Positions 34,469-44,841 of a stretch of 64,000 nt of DNA are shown here, piece after piece. Every line of letters starts with the position of its first letter. The first letter of the stretch is position 1. The DNA is taken from contig NZ_CP060587.1 in NCBI RefSeq assembly GCF_014334735.1, positions 1,550,001 to 1,614,000 on the forward strand, written 5' to 3'. The DNA is from Aeromicrobium senzhongii. GTDB lineage: Bacteria; Actinomycetota; Actinomycetes; Propionibacteriales; Nocardioidaceae. A program made the translations under genes and the position numbers. A model generated the notes under the pieces. The model saw only the letters and a program-made list of their open reading frames with translations, made no database searches and was not told where the DNA came from.

Positions 34469-34782
34469 GAGCCCGCCTTCTTCCCTCGAGCGATCTCGGT
34501 GTGCAGGGCGTCGAGGCGGTTCTGCCACAACGCGCGGTAGTCGTCGAGCCACTCGTCGACCTCGATCAGCGCCTCCGGCCGCAGGCGGTAGATCCGCCGC
34601 TGCGCCTCCTGGCGTGCCTCCACCAGGCCGGCCTCACGCAGCACGCGCAGGTGCCGCGACACTCCGGGGCGGGCGATCGGCAGAGCGTCGGCCAACTCCC
34701 CCGCGGTCGCCTCGTGGTCGCGCAGGATCTCGAGCACGGTGCGCCGACTCGGGTCGGCCAGCGCTTGCAGTACGGCGTCCAT
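34465..34782 (-). CDS. ArsR-family transcriptional regulator
   Basis: This 105-residue protein is a single winged helix: LADPSRRTVLEILRDHEATAGELADALPIARPGVSRHLRVLREAGLVEARQEAQRRIYRL. There is no cysteine, so it is not a classical thiol metal sensor. It heads the operon with the AHSA1-like and VOC genes and likely represses it. A TACGTAA-type AT-rich stretch just upstream (34801-34810) may be its operator. Confidence 0.9.
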   Translation of the reverse strand: MDAVLQALADPSRRTVLEILRDHEATAGELADALPIARPGVSRHLRVLREAGLVEARQEAQRRIYRLRPEALIEVDEWLDDYRALWQNRLDALHTEIARGKKAGS

Positions 34783-34823
34783 GAAGCGAACGTACCAAGA
34801 CAGTTACGTAACGTCAAGGGTAC

Positions 34824-35348
34824 TTACGGGACGCGGAACGGAACCTCGCGGCCGGTGAACGCCGCGAGCCGCTCGTACGGGTTCGCGCCGTCCGGTGCCG
34901 GCTGCCGGGGCCCGAAGGCCCGGCCGCGCTGCTCGTCGGTGAGGGCCGCCGACATGAAGTCGTAGCCCGTCTCGGCGATCTCGGGGTCGAATCCCGACGT
35001 GTCGCCACCCACCGCGGAGGCGAGGTCCCAACTGTGCACCGAGAGCTCACCGGCCAGCATCCCCTCCGGAACGGACTCGGGGTGCTGACCGAGCGTCGCG
35101 AGCAGCCGGTTCGCGTGCGCGTGGAAGACCGCGGTGGGGTCGTCATGACGGGGCGTCGGAGCGGACCAGTCGACCGACTCCCCCGCCGCCATCGTCGAGA
35201 ACTGCGCGGGGAGGTTGACCAGATGGTCCACGAGGTCGCGGACGGTCCACTCGACGCAGGGAGTCGGCGCGTCCCACGCGTCCTCGGGGACGTCGGCCAG
35301 CAGTGCCTCGGCCTGCTCGAGGGCTCGGGCGATGACGGAAGAGCTCAT
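34824..35348 (-). CDS. TIGR03086-type metal-binding protein (DinB/maleylpyruvate isomerase fold)
   Basis: This 174-residue protein begins with SSSVIARALEQAEALLADVPEDAWDAPTPCVEWTVRDLVDHLVN, where the His of DHLVN is one of three ligands in this fold; another is the HSWDLA motif near residue 105. The family is related to mycothiol-dependent enzymes, but its reaction is not known. ATG 35348 lies nine bases after the stop of the VOC gene that precedes it on this strand. Confidence 0.87.
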   Translation of the reverse strand: MSSSVIARALEQAEALLADVPEDAWDAPTPCVEWTVRDLVDHLVNLPAQFSTMAAGESVDWSAPTPRHDDPTAVFHAHANRLLATLGQHPESVPEGMLAGELSVHSWDLASAVGGDTSGFDPEIAETGYDFMSAALTDEQRGRAFGPRQPAPDGANPYERLAAFTGREVPFRVP

Positions 35349-35356
35349 GGCGCCAC

Positions 35357-35776
35357 TCAACCCCGGTGCTCCGACAGTTCCTCGGCCGTCGCCGACCACA
35401 GGTGTCCGTCCGGGTCGGCGAAGGTGCCGGTGTAGCCCCACGGCTGCGCCGCCGGCTCGCTGACGATCTCGGCGCCCGCGGCCCGGGCGCGAGCGATGAG
35501 CTCGTCGACCTCGGAGCGGGTCGTGGCCGACCAGGTGAAGAGGCACTCGTGCTGCTCGACCGGCGCCACCGGGCGCCCGCCCGTGACCCAGCCGAAGCCG
35601 CCGGACGGGATCAGCATCAGCTTGACGGTCTCGGACAGCGAGAACTGCAACGGCTCGGGCACACCGTCGTCGGCCGGCTCGCCCGGCGCCGTCAGGTCCA
35701 GGACGCGCTCGTAGAAGTCGCACGACGTCCTGCGGTCGGAGATCGGCAACGAGATCACGACGTTCTGGTGGGCCAT
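35357..35776 (-). CDS. VOC family protein
   Basis: This 139-residue protein starts AHQNVVISLPISDRRTSCDFYERVLDLTAPGEPADDG, followed by EHECLFTWSATTRSEVDELIARARAAGAEIVSEPAAQPWG and the closing FADPDGHLWSATAEE. This is the standard VOC pattern of the lactoylglutathione-lyase-like group. The usual first-module His is Val. Substrate unknown. It is operonic with the downstream DinB-fold gene and divergent from osmC. Confidence 0.88.
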   Translation of the reverse strand: MAHQNVVISLPISDRRTSCDFYERVLDLTAPGEPADDGVPEPLQFSLSETVKLMLIPSGGFGWVTGGRPVAPVEQHECLFTWSATTRSEVDELIARARAAGAEIVSEPAAQPWGYTGTFADPDGHLWSATAEELSEHRG

Positions 35777-35874
35777 GGGTCCAGCGTGGCCCACCCGACC
35801 GCAGGTGGGAACCCGTGACCGGTGCTGTTGCCGTGCCGGCGAGAACTGTCGGCGCGTTCTCCTAGCGTCGGGAC

Positions 35875-36327
35875 ATGGCCACTCACGAGTACTCCACGCG
35901 GCTGGCATGGGCGGGTTCCACCGGCGACGGCTACCGAGCGTACGACCGAGCACACGAGGTCGAACTCGCCGGCGGCACGCTGGCCGTCAGCGCGGACGCG
36001 TCGTTCCGTGGTGATGGAAGCCTCACGAATCCCGAGCAGTTGCTGCTCGCCGCAGCCAGCTCGTGTCAACTGCTGTCGTTCCTGTCCGTCGCCGCGCTGG
36101 CCAAGATCGACGTACTGGCATACGAGGACGACGCGACCGCCCTCATGCCGCAGACCTCCGGCCCGATGCGCATCACCGAGATCGTCCTGCGGCCACGCAT
36201 CACGGCGCGTGGCGCGGACGAGTCCACGCTGGCGCAGCTGGTCGAGACGGCGCACCGACAGTGCTTCATCGCGAACACCCTCAACGCCACCGTGCGCGTC
36301 GAGCACTCGGTCGAGTGGGCCTCCTGA
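35875..36327 (+). CDS. OsmC family peroxiredoxin
   Basis: This 150-residue protein carries the two OsmC/Ohr cysteines: SSCQLL (about residue 63) and HRQCFIAN (about 130). The central LTNPEQLLLAAASSCQLLSFLSVAA helix is diagnostic. It would reduce organic or fatty-acid hydroperoxides with thiol partners. The ACT-domain gene overlaps its stop (TGATG). Confidence 0.93.
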   Translation: MATHEYSTRLAWAGSTGDGYRAYDRAHEVELAGGTLAVSADASFRGDGSLTNPEQLLLAAASSCQLLSFLSVAALAKIDVLAYEDDATALMPQTSGPMRITEIVLRPRITARGADESTLAQLVETAHRQCFIANTLNATVRVEHSVEWAS

Positions 36328-36710
36328 TGCGCGACATCGCCATCCCGGCGCCCGACGGTGCGGCGTCGCTCGAGCGCATCGGCACGATCCTGGGCGCCGC
36401 CGGCGTGGACCTCCTTGGCGGTGGGATGTGGGAGCACACGGCCCACTACCTCGTGGCGGACGCCGAGGCCGCGACCCGCGCGTTGCAGGACTCGGGCCTC
36501 GACGTCGTCGCGGTCCGCGAGGTGCTGCTGGTCCCCCTCGATGCCGACGTCCCCGGCGCCCTCGGACGGCTCATGCGCCAGCTCGCCGCCGCCGACGTCC
36601 GACTCGACGTCCAGTACACCGACCACCACGGGCGCAAGGTCCTCGTGGTCGACGACCGGTCCCGCGCCGCCCACGCCGTGGGGCTGACCGACGGCTCCGC
36701 TCCGACGTAA
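36327..36710 (+). CDS. ACT-domain protein
   Basis: This 127-residue protein contains two ACT-like halves: IAIPAPDGAASLERIGTILGAAGVDLLGG and VPGALGRLMRQLAAADVRLDVQYTDHHGRKVLVV. Such stand-alone ACT proteins bind amino acids or other small ligands to control partner enzymes; none is evident here. The start overlaps osmC by one base. The next gene begins ten bases after its stop. Confidence 0.8.
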   Translation: MRDIAIPAPDGAASLERIGTILGAAGVDLLGGGMWEHTAHYLVADAEAATRALQDSGLDVVAVREVLLVPLDADVPGALGRLMRQLAAADVRLDVQYTDHHGRKVLVVDDRSRAAHAVGLTDGSAPT

Positions 36711-36720
36711 CGTGGCTCAC

Positions 36721-37452
36721 ATGACCAGTCGATTGGAAGCCCTTGTCGTCGACGCGAACGATCCCGCGCGGCTGGCGGCGTTCTGGGGCAGCGTCCTCGA
36801 GCGCAACATCGTCGAGAGCCCGGACGACGACGGCGTCCTGACCCTGACGGCGCCGGACGACGTCTCGTTCCCGATCGACATCGAGCCGACACGCCATCCC
36901 AAGACCCTCCTGAACCGGATGCACTTCGACCTCACCAGCTCGTCCCCCGAGGATCAGCAGGCGACGGTCGAGCGTGTGCTGTCGCTCGGCGGCAGTCACC
37001 TCGACGTCGGGCAGCTGCCGACCGAGCCTCACATCGTCCTCGCCGACCCCGAGGGCAACGAGTTCTGCGTGCTGGGCCCCGACAACCGGTTCACCGCGGG
37101 GTGCGGACGCATCGGCGCGCTCTCGTGCGACGGCAGTCGGGCCACCGGCGAGTTCTGGCAGGCGGCGCTCGACTGGCTCATGGTGTGGGACGAGGGCGAC
37201 GAGACCGCGATCCAGTCGCCGCACGGCGGGACGAAGATCTCGTGGGGCGGACCGCCCCTGATGGAGAAGCCGTCGAAGAACCGCTGGCATCTCGACATCC
37301 GCCCCTACGGCGACCAGGCGGCCGAGGTCGAACGGCTCGAGCAACTGGGTGCCGCCCGCACCGACATCGGCCAGGGAAAGGTCAGCTGGGTCGTGATGCG
37401 CGATCCGGACGGCAACGAGTTCTGCGTCCTCAGCGGAGCACGACCGGCTTGA
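36721..37452 (+). CDS. Two-domain VOC family protein
   Basis: This 243-residue protein has two tandem VOC units (about 1-115 and 125-243). Each ends with a DPxGNEFCVL motif (ADPEGNEFCVLG and RDPDGNEFCVLS), showing internal duplication. RMHFDLTSSS and RWHLDIRPYG carry the His of each unit. ATG 36721 is used; GTG 36712 would extend it by three residues. Its last 23 bases overlap the convergent kinase-GNAT gene. Confidence 0.88.
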   Translation: MTSRLEALVVDANDPARLAAFWGSVLERNIVESPDDDGVLTLTAPDDVSFPIDIEPTRHPKTLLNRMHFDLTSSSPEDQQATVERVLSLGGSHLDVGQLPTEPHIVLADPEGNEFCVLGPDNRFTAGCGRIGALSCDGSRATGEFWQAALDWLMVWDEGDETAIQSPHGGTKISWGGPPLMEKPSKNRWHLDIRPYGDQAAEVERLEQLGAARTDIGQGKVSWVVMRDPDGNEFCVLSGARPA

Positions 37453-38314
37453 CCCACCGGCTCCACTCCCCCTGCGGTGCGTAACCGGCGGAGCGCCACA
37501 GTCCGGCGCCCGGGTCGTTCTCGTCGAGCACCATCGCGCACATCCGCGTGGCACCGAGGGCGGTCAAACGGCGCTCGGCCTGGTCGAGCAGCCGGGAGCC
37601 CACTCCCCTCCCCCGCTGCTGCGGGTGCACCGTCAACCGGTAGAGGTTCGCCCGCCACCCGTCCCAGCCCGCCACGACGCAGCCCACGATCTCGCCCGCC
37701 TGCTCGGCCACGATGACCGCCGCCGGGTCGCGCGCCAGCAACTGCGCGACGAGGCGGGCCTCATCGGCCGGCCGCGCGGCGTTCTCGGCCGAGATCGCCC
37801 AGAACGCCAGGAGAATCTCGATGTCGGCGACCTGCGCGTGGCGGAGCTCCAGATCCCCATCGCGAACGCGCAGGGGGTGCTCGGCGAAGGTCGGTACCTC
37901 GAAGCCGTCGATGTGCGCCACGACCTGCTCGTCGGAGAGCTGCAGGTCGTCCGCACCTGATCCCGTGCGGGTGCGGACGCGGGCCAGCGCGGTCTGGCGA
38001 TCGACGGGGAGGAACACCGTCTCGGCCAGGACGCCGATCTCGGCCGCCAGCGCGCGGTAGGCGTCGCGCAGGGCACGGGTGCTGAACGAGAAGTCGACGA
38101 CCACGTCCTCGCCGTGGATGACCGACTCCACGAGTTGTCCGCGCAGGTCCTGCTCGATCTCGACCAGGACGTCCTGCGGCACGTCCAGGCTCCGGAACCC
38201 GTGCCGCCACGTCTCGGCGTCGAACGAGAGTCGCAGCCAGCCCGCAGCCTCGAGGTTCCGGGCGTACGTCGACTTCCCGGCGCCCGTCGCACCACACATC
38301 AGCACCACCGTCAC
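37430..38314 (-). CDS. P-loop kinase + GNAT acetyltransferase fusion
   Basis: This 294-residue protein joins two catalytic domains. Residues 1-150 are a zeta-toxin/chloramphenicol-phosphotransferase-like P-loop kinase with Walker A GATGAGKST (8-16), VVVDFSFSTRALRDAYRA and RVRTRTGSGADDLQLSDEQV. Residues about 155-294 are a GNAT domain with VHPQQRGRGVGSRLLDQAERRL, the acetyl-CoA loop. The pairing suggests a protein that both phosphorylates and acetylates one small substrate, as in drug modification, but the target is unknown. ATG 38314 starts MTVVLMCGATG. Confidence 0.87.
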   Translation of the reverse strand: MTVVLMCGATGAGKSTYARNLEAAGWLRLSFDAETWRHGFRSLDVPQDVLVEIEQDLRGQLVESVIHGEDVVVDFSFSTRALRDAYRALAAEIGVLAETVFLPVDRQTALARVRTRTGSGADDLQLSDEQVVAHIDGFEVPTFAEHPLRVRDGDLELRHAQVADIEILLAFWAISAENAARPADEARLVAQLLARDPAAVIVAEQAGEIVGCVVAGWDGWRANLYRLTVHPQQRGRGVGSRLLDQAERRLTALGATRMCAMVLDENDPGAGLWRSAGYAPQGEWSRWVKPVVLR

Positions 38315-38320
38315 GGCGGG

Positions 38321-39175
38321 CTACTCCTCGATCGCCGTCGACGCGATGAAGTCGGCCAGCACGTCGGCGAACCGGTCGGGGTCGTCGAGGTGCGGGAAGT
38401 GGCCGGCACCCGGGAACAGCTCGACGCGGCAGCTCGGTACCGACTTCTGGGCATTGATCGCGTGCCAGGCGGGGATCATGCGGTCCTTGGTCCCCCACAC
38501 CAGCAACACCGGGATCGGCCGCACGTGGGCGAGGTGGTCGTGGGCACTGATGGTCTGCCCCCCGGGATCGACCACGGCGCGGGTCGTGGCGAGGAAGGCC
38601 TTGCGGCTCTCGCGATCACCGAGCGACGTGAACCCGCGCCAGATCGCCCCGACATCGGCTCCGGGCTTCCAGCCGATCCTGGCGGCCGTGCGGCCGACCG
38701 ACTCGACCTTTCCGAGCACCCAACCCGACGCGACGACGCTGAGCACCTGCTCGGCGCCGGGCAACGTCGCGGACCGCAACAGCGGGCTGACCTCGCGACC
38801 GAGCCCGCCGCTGGCGACCAGCACGAGCCGCTCGACACGCTCGGGGAACAGGTAGAAGAACTGCATCGCGATGCCGCCACCCAGGGAGTGCCCGACGACG
38901 GTGACGGTGTCGATCCCGAGGCGGTCGAGCAGATCGCGCAGCGTCGCGGCGTGGGAACTGAGCGAGTAGTCCCCCATCGGCTTCGCGGACGCCCCGTGGC
39001 CGAAGAGATCCGGCACGATCACCCGTTGGGTGTCGTCCATCCGGTTCACGAGGTGCTTCCAGTTGTGCTGCGAGCCCAAGATGCCGTGGATGAACAGCAC
39101 GACGGGACCGTCGCCGCGATCGAGGTACGAGAGTCGATGGCCGTGCAGGACCATCGTGTGGGGCGAGCTCGGCAC
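38321..39175 (-). CDS. Alpha/beta hydrolase
   Basis: This 284-residue protein shows the fold in full: oxyanion HGILGSQHNW, nucleophile elbow GHSLGGG (near residue 104), acid KDRMIP and catalytic histidine GAGHFPHL near the C-terminus. The GTG at 39175 follows an AGGAGG ribosome-binding site at the right distance. A perfect 20-bp palindrome lies 27 bases upstream. Ester or epoxide substrate unknown. It is seven bases from the kinase-GNAT gene, so they may be cotranscribed. Confidence 0.92.
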   Translation of the reverse strand: MPSSPHTMVLHGHRLSYLDRGDGPVVLFIHGILGSQHNWKHLVNRMDDTQRVIVPDLFGHGASAKPMGDYSLSSHAATLRDLLDRLGIDTVTVVGHSLGGGIAMQFFYLFPERVERLVLVASGGLGREVSPLLRSATLPGAEQVLSVVASGWVLGKVESVGRTAARIGWKPGADVGAIWRGFTSLGDRESRKAFLATTRAVVDPGGQTISAHDHLAHVRPIPVLLVWGTKDRMIPAWHAINAQKSVPSCRVELFPGAGHFPHLDDPDRFADVLADFIASTAIEE

Positions 39176-39201
39176 AGGGCCTCCTAGACCTGGAACGGTC
39201 G

Positions 39202-39221
39202 GGTTACCCCACGGTAACCCT
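39202..39221. promoter_or_regulatory. Perfect palindromic operator upstream of the alpha/beta hydrolase
   Basis: GGGTTACC-CCAC-GGTAACCC is an 8+4+8 perfect inverted repeat, 27 bases before the hydrolase start. This size and layout are typical of TetR-type operators. No TetR gene is in the window. Confidence 0.55.
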
Positions 39222-39286
39222 GTTTGGCGGATGCGTGCGGCCGATCCGCCGCACCGGTGACGCAGATCGCGCCGGGAGCGAGGCAT

Positions 39287-41641
<2,355 letters not shown>

Positions 41642-41713
41642 GCGGTGGTTCCTCCCGGTGAGCAGTTCCTGAACGATAGTCGCGTCAGTACGGTGAGGGG
41701 AACGACCGAAGGC

Positions 41714-41727
41714 GTCCGGATCCGGAC
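41714..41727. promoter_or_regulatory. 14-bp perfect palindrome in the UvrA-like/DGPF divergent gap
   Basis: GTCCGGATCCGGAC lies roughly midway between the UvrA-like gene start and the DGPF gene start. It could be an operator for either; in GC-rich DNA such a palindrome could also arise by chance. Confidence 0.3.
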
Positions 41728-41750
41728 CCGCCTCAGAAGTCCCGCGACGG

Positions 41751-41779
41751 TGTCGATCCCGGCCGACGCCGTTCGACGT
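41751..41779 (+). promoter_or_regulatory. ECF42-type promoter of the DGPF-sigma operon
   Basis: TGTCGA at 41751-41756 is followed by 17 bases and CGACGT at 41774-41779, 44 bases before the DGPF start. ECF42 sigma factors are reported to use TGTCGA at -35 and a CGA/TC-type -10, so the sigma factor downstream probably drives its own operon. Confidence 0.6.
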
Positions 41780-41823
41780 CATGGTGAGAGGGCGCACGAG
41801 GCGCCCGGCGGAAGGGGACCACG

Positions 41824-42249
41824 ATGACCAAGTACATGCTGATCATGCGCACGACGGACGCGGCACTCGAGGCCACGAAGGACGTCGACTTCGAGGAGAT
41901 CATCAACGCGATGGGCGCCTACAACGAGGCGATGATGAACGCCGGGGTGCTCATCGGCGGCGACGGCCTGACCGATCCGTCCGAGGGGTTCGTCGTGGAC
42001 TTCTCCGGTGAGGAGCCGATCGTCACCGACGGCCCTTACGGCGAGACGCACGAGCTGTTCAACGGCTTCTGGCTGCTGCAGGTCGGCTCCCGTGAGGAGG
42101 CGGCCGAGTGGGCCAGGCGCTGCCCCCTCGGGCCCGGCTCGAAGTTGGAGGTCCGCCGGGCGACCGACGAGTCCGACTTCGCGGACTACGCCGACAACGA
42201 GTACGTGCAGAAGGAAGCCGGCTGGCGCGAGCAGCTCGGCACCGCCTGA
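41824..42249 (+). CDS. YCII-related DGPF-domain protein
   Basis: This 141-residue protein starts MTKYMLIMRTTDAALEA and has the DGPYGETHELFNGFWLLQV segment that names the DGPF family, plus SREEAAEWARRCPL. Genes of this family travel with ECF42-group sigma factors as their targets. It lies directly before such a sigma gene, separated by one base. Biochemical role unknown. Confidence 0.9.
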   Translation: MTKYMLIMRTTDAALEATKDVDFEEIINAMGAYNEAMMNAGVLIGGDGLTDPSEGFVVDFSGEEPIVTDGPYGETHELFNGFWLLQVGSREEAAEWARRCPLGPGSKLEVRRATDESDFADYADNEYVQKEAGWREQLGTA

Positions 42250-42250
42250 G

Positions 42251-43489
42251 ATGGACGACGTCGCCGGGACCCTCGATGCGCTGTGGCGCATCGAGGGCTC
42301 GCGGGTCGTCGCCACCCTGGCCCGCGTCACGGGCGACCTCTCCGAGGCCGAGGACCTGGCGCAGGAGGCGCTCGCCGAGGCCCTGCGGTCGTGGCCGACC
42401 GCGGGCATCCCGCGGAACCCTGCGGCCTGGCTGACGACGGTGGCGCGACGCCGCGCGATCGACCGGTGGCGCCGGCGCGAGGCTCTGGACGACCGCCATC
42501 GCCGACTCGCCCGGGACCTCGAGTCACTGACGGACGACGCCTGGCAGCCGATCGAGGACGACCTGCTGCGGCTGGTCTTCACGGCGTGCCATCCGGCCCT
42601 TCCCCGTGAGGGACAGGTCGCGCTGACGCTGCGCGTGGTCGCCAGTCTCTCGACCACCGAGATCGCGCGTTTGCTGGTGGCCTCCGTCCCGGCGGTCCAG
42701 CAGCGCGTCGTCCGGGCGAAGCGGACGCTGACCGAGGCCCGGGTCCCCTTCGAGGTTCCCGACCACACCGAGTGGAAGCTGCGGCTGGACGCCGTTCTGA
42801 CCGTCGTCTACCTGCTCTTCACCGAGGGCTACGCAGCCACGAGCGGCGACCGGTGGGTGCGGCGCGACCTCGCCGACGAGGCGCTGCGCATGGGGCGCGT
42901 CCTGGCGCGGCTGCTGCCCCGCGAGCCCGAGGTGCACGGCCTCGTGGCGCTCATGGAGCTGCAGTCGTCACGGTTCATGGCGCGGACCGATGCCGCGGGC
43001 GACCCCGTGATCCTGGCGGACCAGGACCGGCGGCTGTGGGACCACGGCCGGATCCACCGCGGTCTCGCCGCGCTGAATCGGGTCGACGCCCTCGGCCGCG
43101 GGCGCGGCCCCTACGCGCTGCAGGCGGCGATCGCGGCCTGTCACGCCACCGCCGCGTCCTTCGCCGACACGGACTGGGACCGGATCGTCGTCCTGTACGA
43201 CGCGCTGCTGGCCCTCTCCCCCGGTCCCGTCGTCCGGTTGAACCGCGCCGCTGCCCTGTCGATGACCACCGACGGGACGCGGCCTGCTCTGGCCGAGGTC
43301 GAGGCGATCGCGGCCGGCGGCGACCTGTCCGCCAGTCATCTGGTCGCGAGCGTCCGGGCCGAGCTGTTGCTGCGCCTGGGCCGCACCGCCGAGGCCCGTG
43401 GACAGTTCCTCAGTGCCGCCGAGCGGGCCGCCAATGACCGTGAGCGGGCCTGGCTCGAGGCCAAGGCGGCGTCGCTCGCCACCTCGTGA
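42251..43489 (+). CDS. ECF42-group RNA polymerase sigma factor with C-terminal extension
   Basis: This 412-residue protein is an ECF sigma factor (residues 1-170: region 2 VTGDLSEAEDLAQEALAEALRSWP; region 4 LRVVASLSTTEIARLLVASVPAVQQRVVRAKRTL) followed by a 240-residue DUF6596/TPR-like extension (LFTEGYAATSGDRWVRRDLADEALRMGRVLARLLP). That extension defines ECF42 and replaces a separate anti-sigma factor. It is coupled to the DGPF gene upstream, its usual partner, and an ECF42-type promoter precedes the pair. Confidence 0.9.
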   Translation: MDDVAGTLDALWRIEGSRVVATLARVTGDLSEAEDLAQEALAEALRSWPTAGIPRNPAAWLTTVARRRAIDRWRRREALDDRHRRLARDLESLTDDAWQPIEDDLLRLVFTACHPALPREGQVALTLRVVASLSTTEIARLLVASVPAVQQRVVRAKRTLTEARVPFEVPDHTEWKLRLDAVLTVVYLLFTEGYAATSGDRWVRRDLADEALRMGRVLARLLPREPEVHGLVALMELQSSRFMARTDAAGDPVILADQDRRLWDHGRIHRGLAALNRVDALGRGRGPYALQAAIAACHATAASFADTDWDRIVVLYDALLALSPGPVVRLNRAAALSMTTDGTRPALAEVEAIAAGGDLSASHLVASVRAELLLRLGRTAEARGQFLSAAERAANDRERAWLEAKAASLATS

Positions 43490-43505
43490 TCGCGATGGAT
43501 CGCGG

Positions 43506-44159
43506 TCAGGAGCGGTCCAGGACGGTGCACAGGCATGCCTTGTTGCCCTCGGCATCCTCCAGGACGACGAACGACGGCGACTCCGAATCGTCGACGACGC
43601 GGCCCCCGGCGGCGACGGCCGCCTCGATCCGGGCCGGCAGCTGACCGGCCGGGATCCAGATGTCGAGGTGGAAGCACATCTGCGGGACGTCGTCGCGTGG
43701 CGGCGTGGGCTGGAACCACAGCAGCGGCACCTGCTCGGTCGGATCGGCGACCTGATTGCCGTCGTAGGCCTGCGCCTCACCCGTCAGGACAGCGCCCCAG
43801 AACGGCCCGATCGCGTCCTTGTCGGCGGCGTTGAGGGCGATCTCGAGCCGGGTCAGCCGGCCGGGATCGGCCTCGAGCCCGCGCTCGGCCGCCAGATCGC
43901 TGATCGTCCGCGCCATCTCGAGATCACGGTCGGTCACGGCTCCCGCGTCGTGACTGGTCAGCGTGATGTCGACGTGGGTGTACGTCAGATTCACGTCGGG
44001 GTGGTGGTTCGCGGCCTCCGCGGCCGCCCCGACGTCGACGAGGAAGTCCAGTCCGGTGGCGAAGTCTCCCGTGCGGAACCGGGCGTGCAGGCTGTGGACC
44101 AGCGGCCGCCAGTCGTCCAGACCGGCAGCGATGATCGTCGGGGCGTCAACCGTGCTCAT
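43506..44159 (-). CDS. Pterin-4a-carbinolamine dehydratase + VOC fusion protein
   Basis: This 217-residue protein has an N-terminal 4a-hydroxytetrahydrobiopterin dehydratase domain (about 1-95) with the EAANHHPDVNLTYTHVDITLTSHD active-site histidines, joined to a VOC-type domain (about 105-217) with MCFHLDIWIP and LEDAEGNKACLC. The first domain recycles pterin cofactors; the role of the second is unknown. ATG 44159 starts MSTVDAPTI. It converges with the sigma-factor gene, 16 bases apart. Confidence 0.87.
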   Translation of the reverse strand: MSTVDAPTIIAAGLDDWRPLVHSLHARFRTGDFATGLDFLVDVGAAAEAANHHPDVNLTYTHVDITLTSHDAGAVTDRDLEMARTISDLAAERGLEADPGRLTRLEIALNAADKDAIGPFWGAVLTGEAQAYDGNQVADPTEQVPLLWFQPTPPRDDVPQMCFHLDIWIPAGQLPARIEAAVAAGGRVVDDSESPSFVVLEDAEGNKACLCTVLDRS

Positions 44160-44270
44160 GGAGCCAATATCACCCCGCCGTCCGCTGCGCGCCAGCCCAG
44201 CGTGTTCGGCTCTTCCAGACACCCCGACACCGGTTGTAGCCTCAGAACCCGGTCCACACGGGGGTGCGGC

Positions 44271-44834
44271 ATGCGCAAGGTGATCTTCTCGATGGGCGTC
44301 TCGCTGGACGGCTACGTCTCCGGACCGGACGGCACCTTCGACTGGCCCGGGTTCGGTGAGGAGGTCTTCGCCTTCAGCATCGAGGAGATCCGCGGGGTCG
44401 GCGTGCACCTGATGGGCCGCAGGCTCTACGAGACCATGAACTACTGGGACGATCCGGCGCAGCAGGCCGGATTCGGCGAGGCGGAGTGGACCTGGGCGCG
44501 GCTGTGGAACCCGCTGCCGAAGGTGGTCTTCTCGCGCACCGTGTCGAGCGTGGGCGCAGCCGCCACGCTGGCGACGCGCAGCCTCTCCGACGAGATCGCG
44601 GCACTGAGAGCCGAGCCCGGCGAGGGCGACATCGCCATCGGCGGTGCGACCCTCGCCAAGCAGGCTGCCGAGCTCGGACTGATCGACGAGTACCGGATGC
44701 GGGTGTTCCCCGTCCTGGTCGGCGGCGGCAACACCTTCTTCCCGCACGACCGGAGGCGCGTCGACCTGGAGTTGCTCCAGACGCACACGTTCGCCTCCGG
44801 CGTGCAGTTCCTGCGCTACGGCGTCGTGCGCTGA
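44271..44834 (+). CDS. Dihydrofolate reductase-like (RibD C-terminal) protein
   Basis: This 187-residue protein begins MRKVIFSMGVSLDGYVSGPDGTFDW and holds HLMGRRLYETM and GDIAIGGATLAKQAAELGLIDEYRMRVFPVLVGGGN, the pattern of the RibD C-terminal/YwjB-like DHFR fold. These bind NADPH; most are not true DHFRs and their substrates are unknown. It stands alone and converges with the LLM oxidoreductase gene. Confidence 0.88.
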   Translation: MRKVIFSMGVSLDGYVSGPDGTFDWPGFGEEVFAFSIEEIRGVGVHLMGRRLYETMNYWDDPAQQAGFGEAEWTWARLWNPLPKVVFSRTVSSVGAAATLATRSLSDEIAALRAEPGEGDIAIGGATLAKQAAELGLIDEYRMRVFPVLVGGGNTFFPHDRRRVDLELLQTHTFASGVQFLRYGVVR

Positions 44835-44841
44835 CTGCCGC

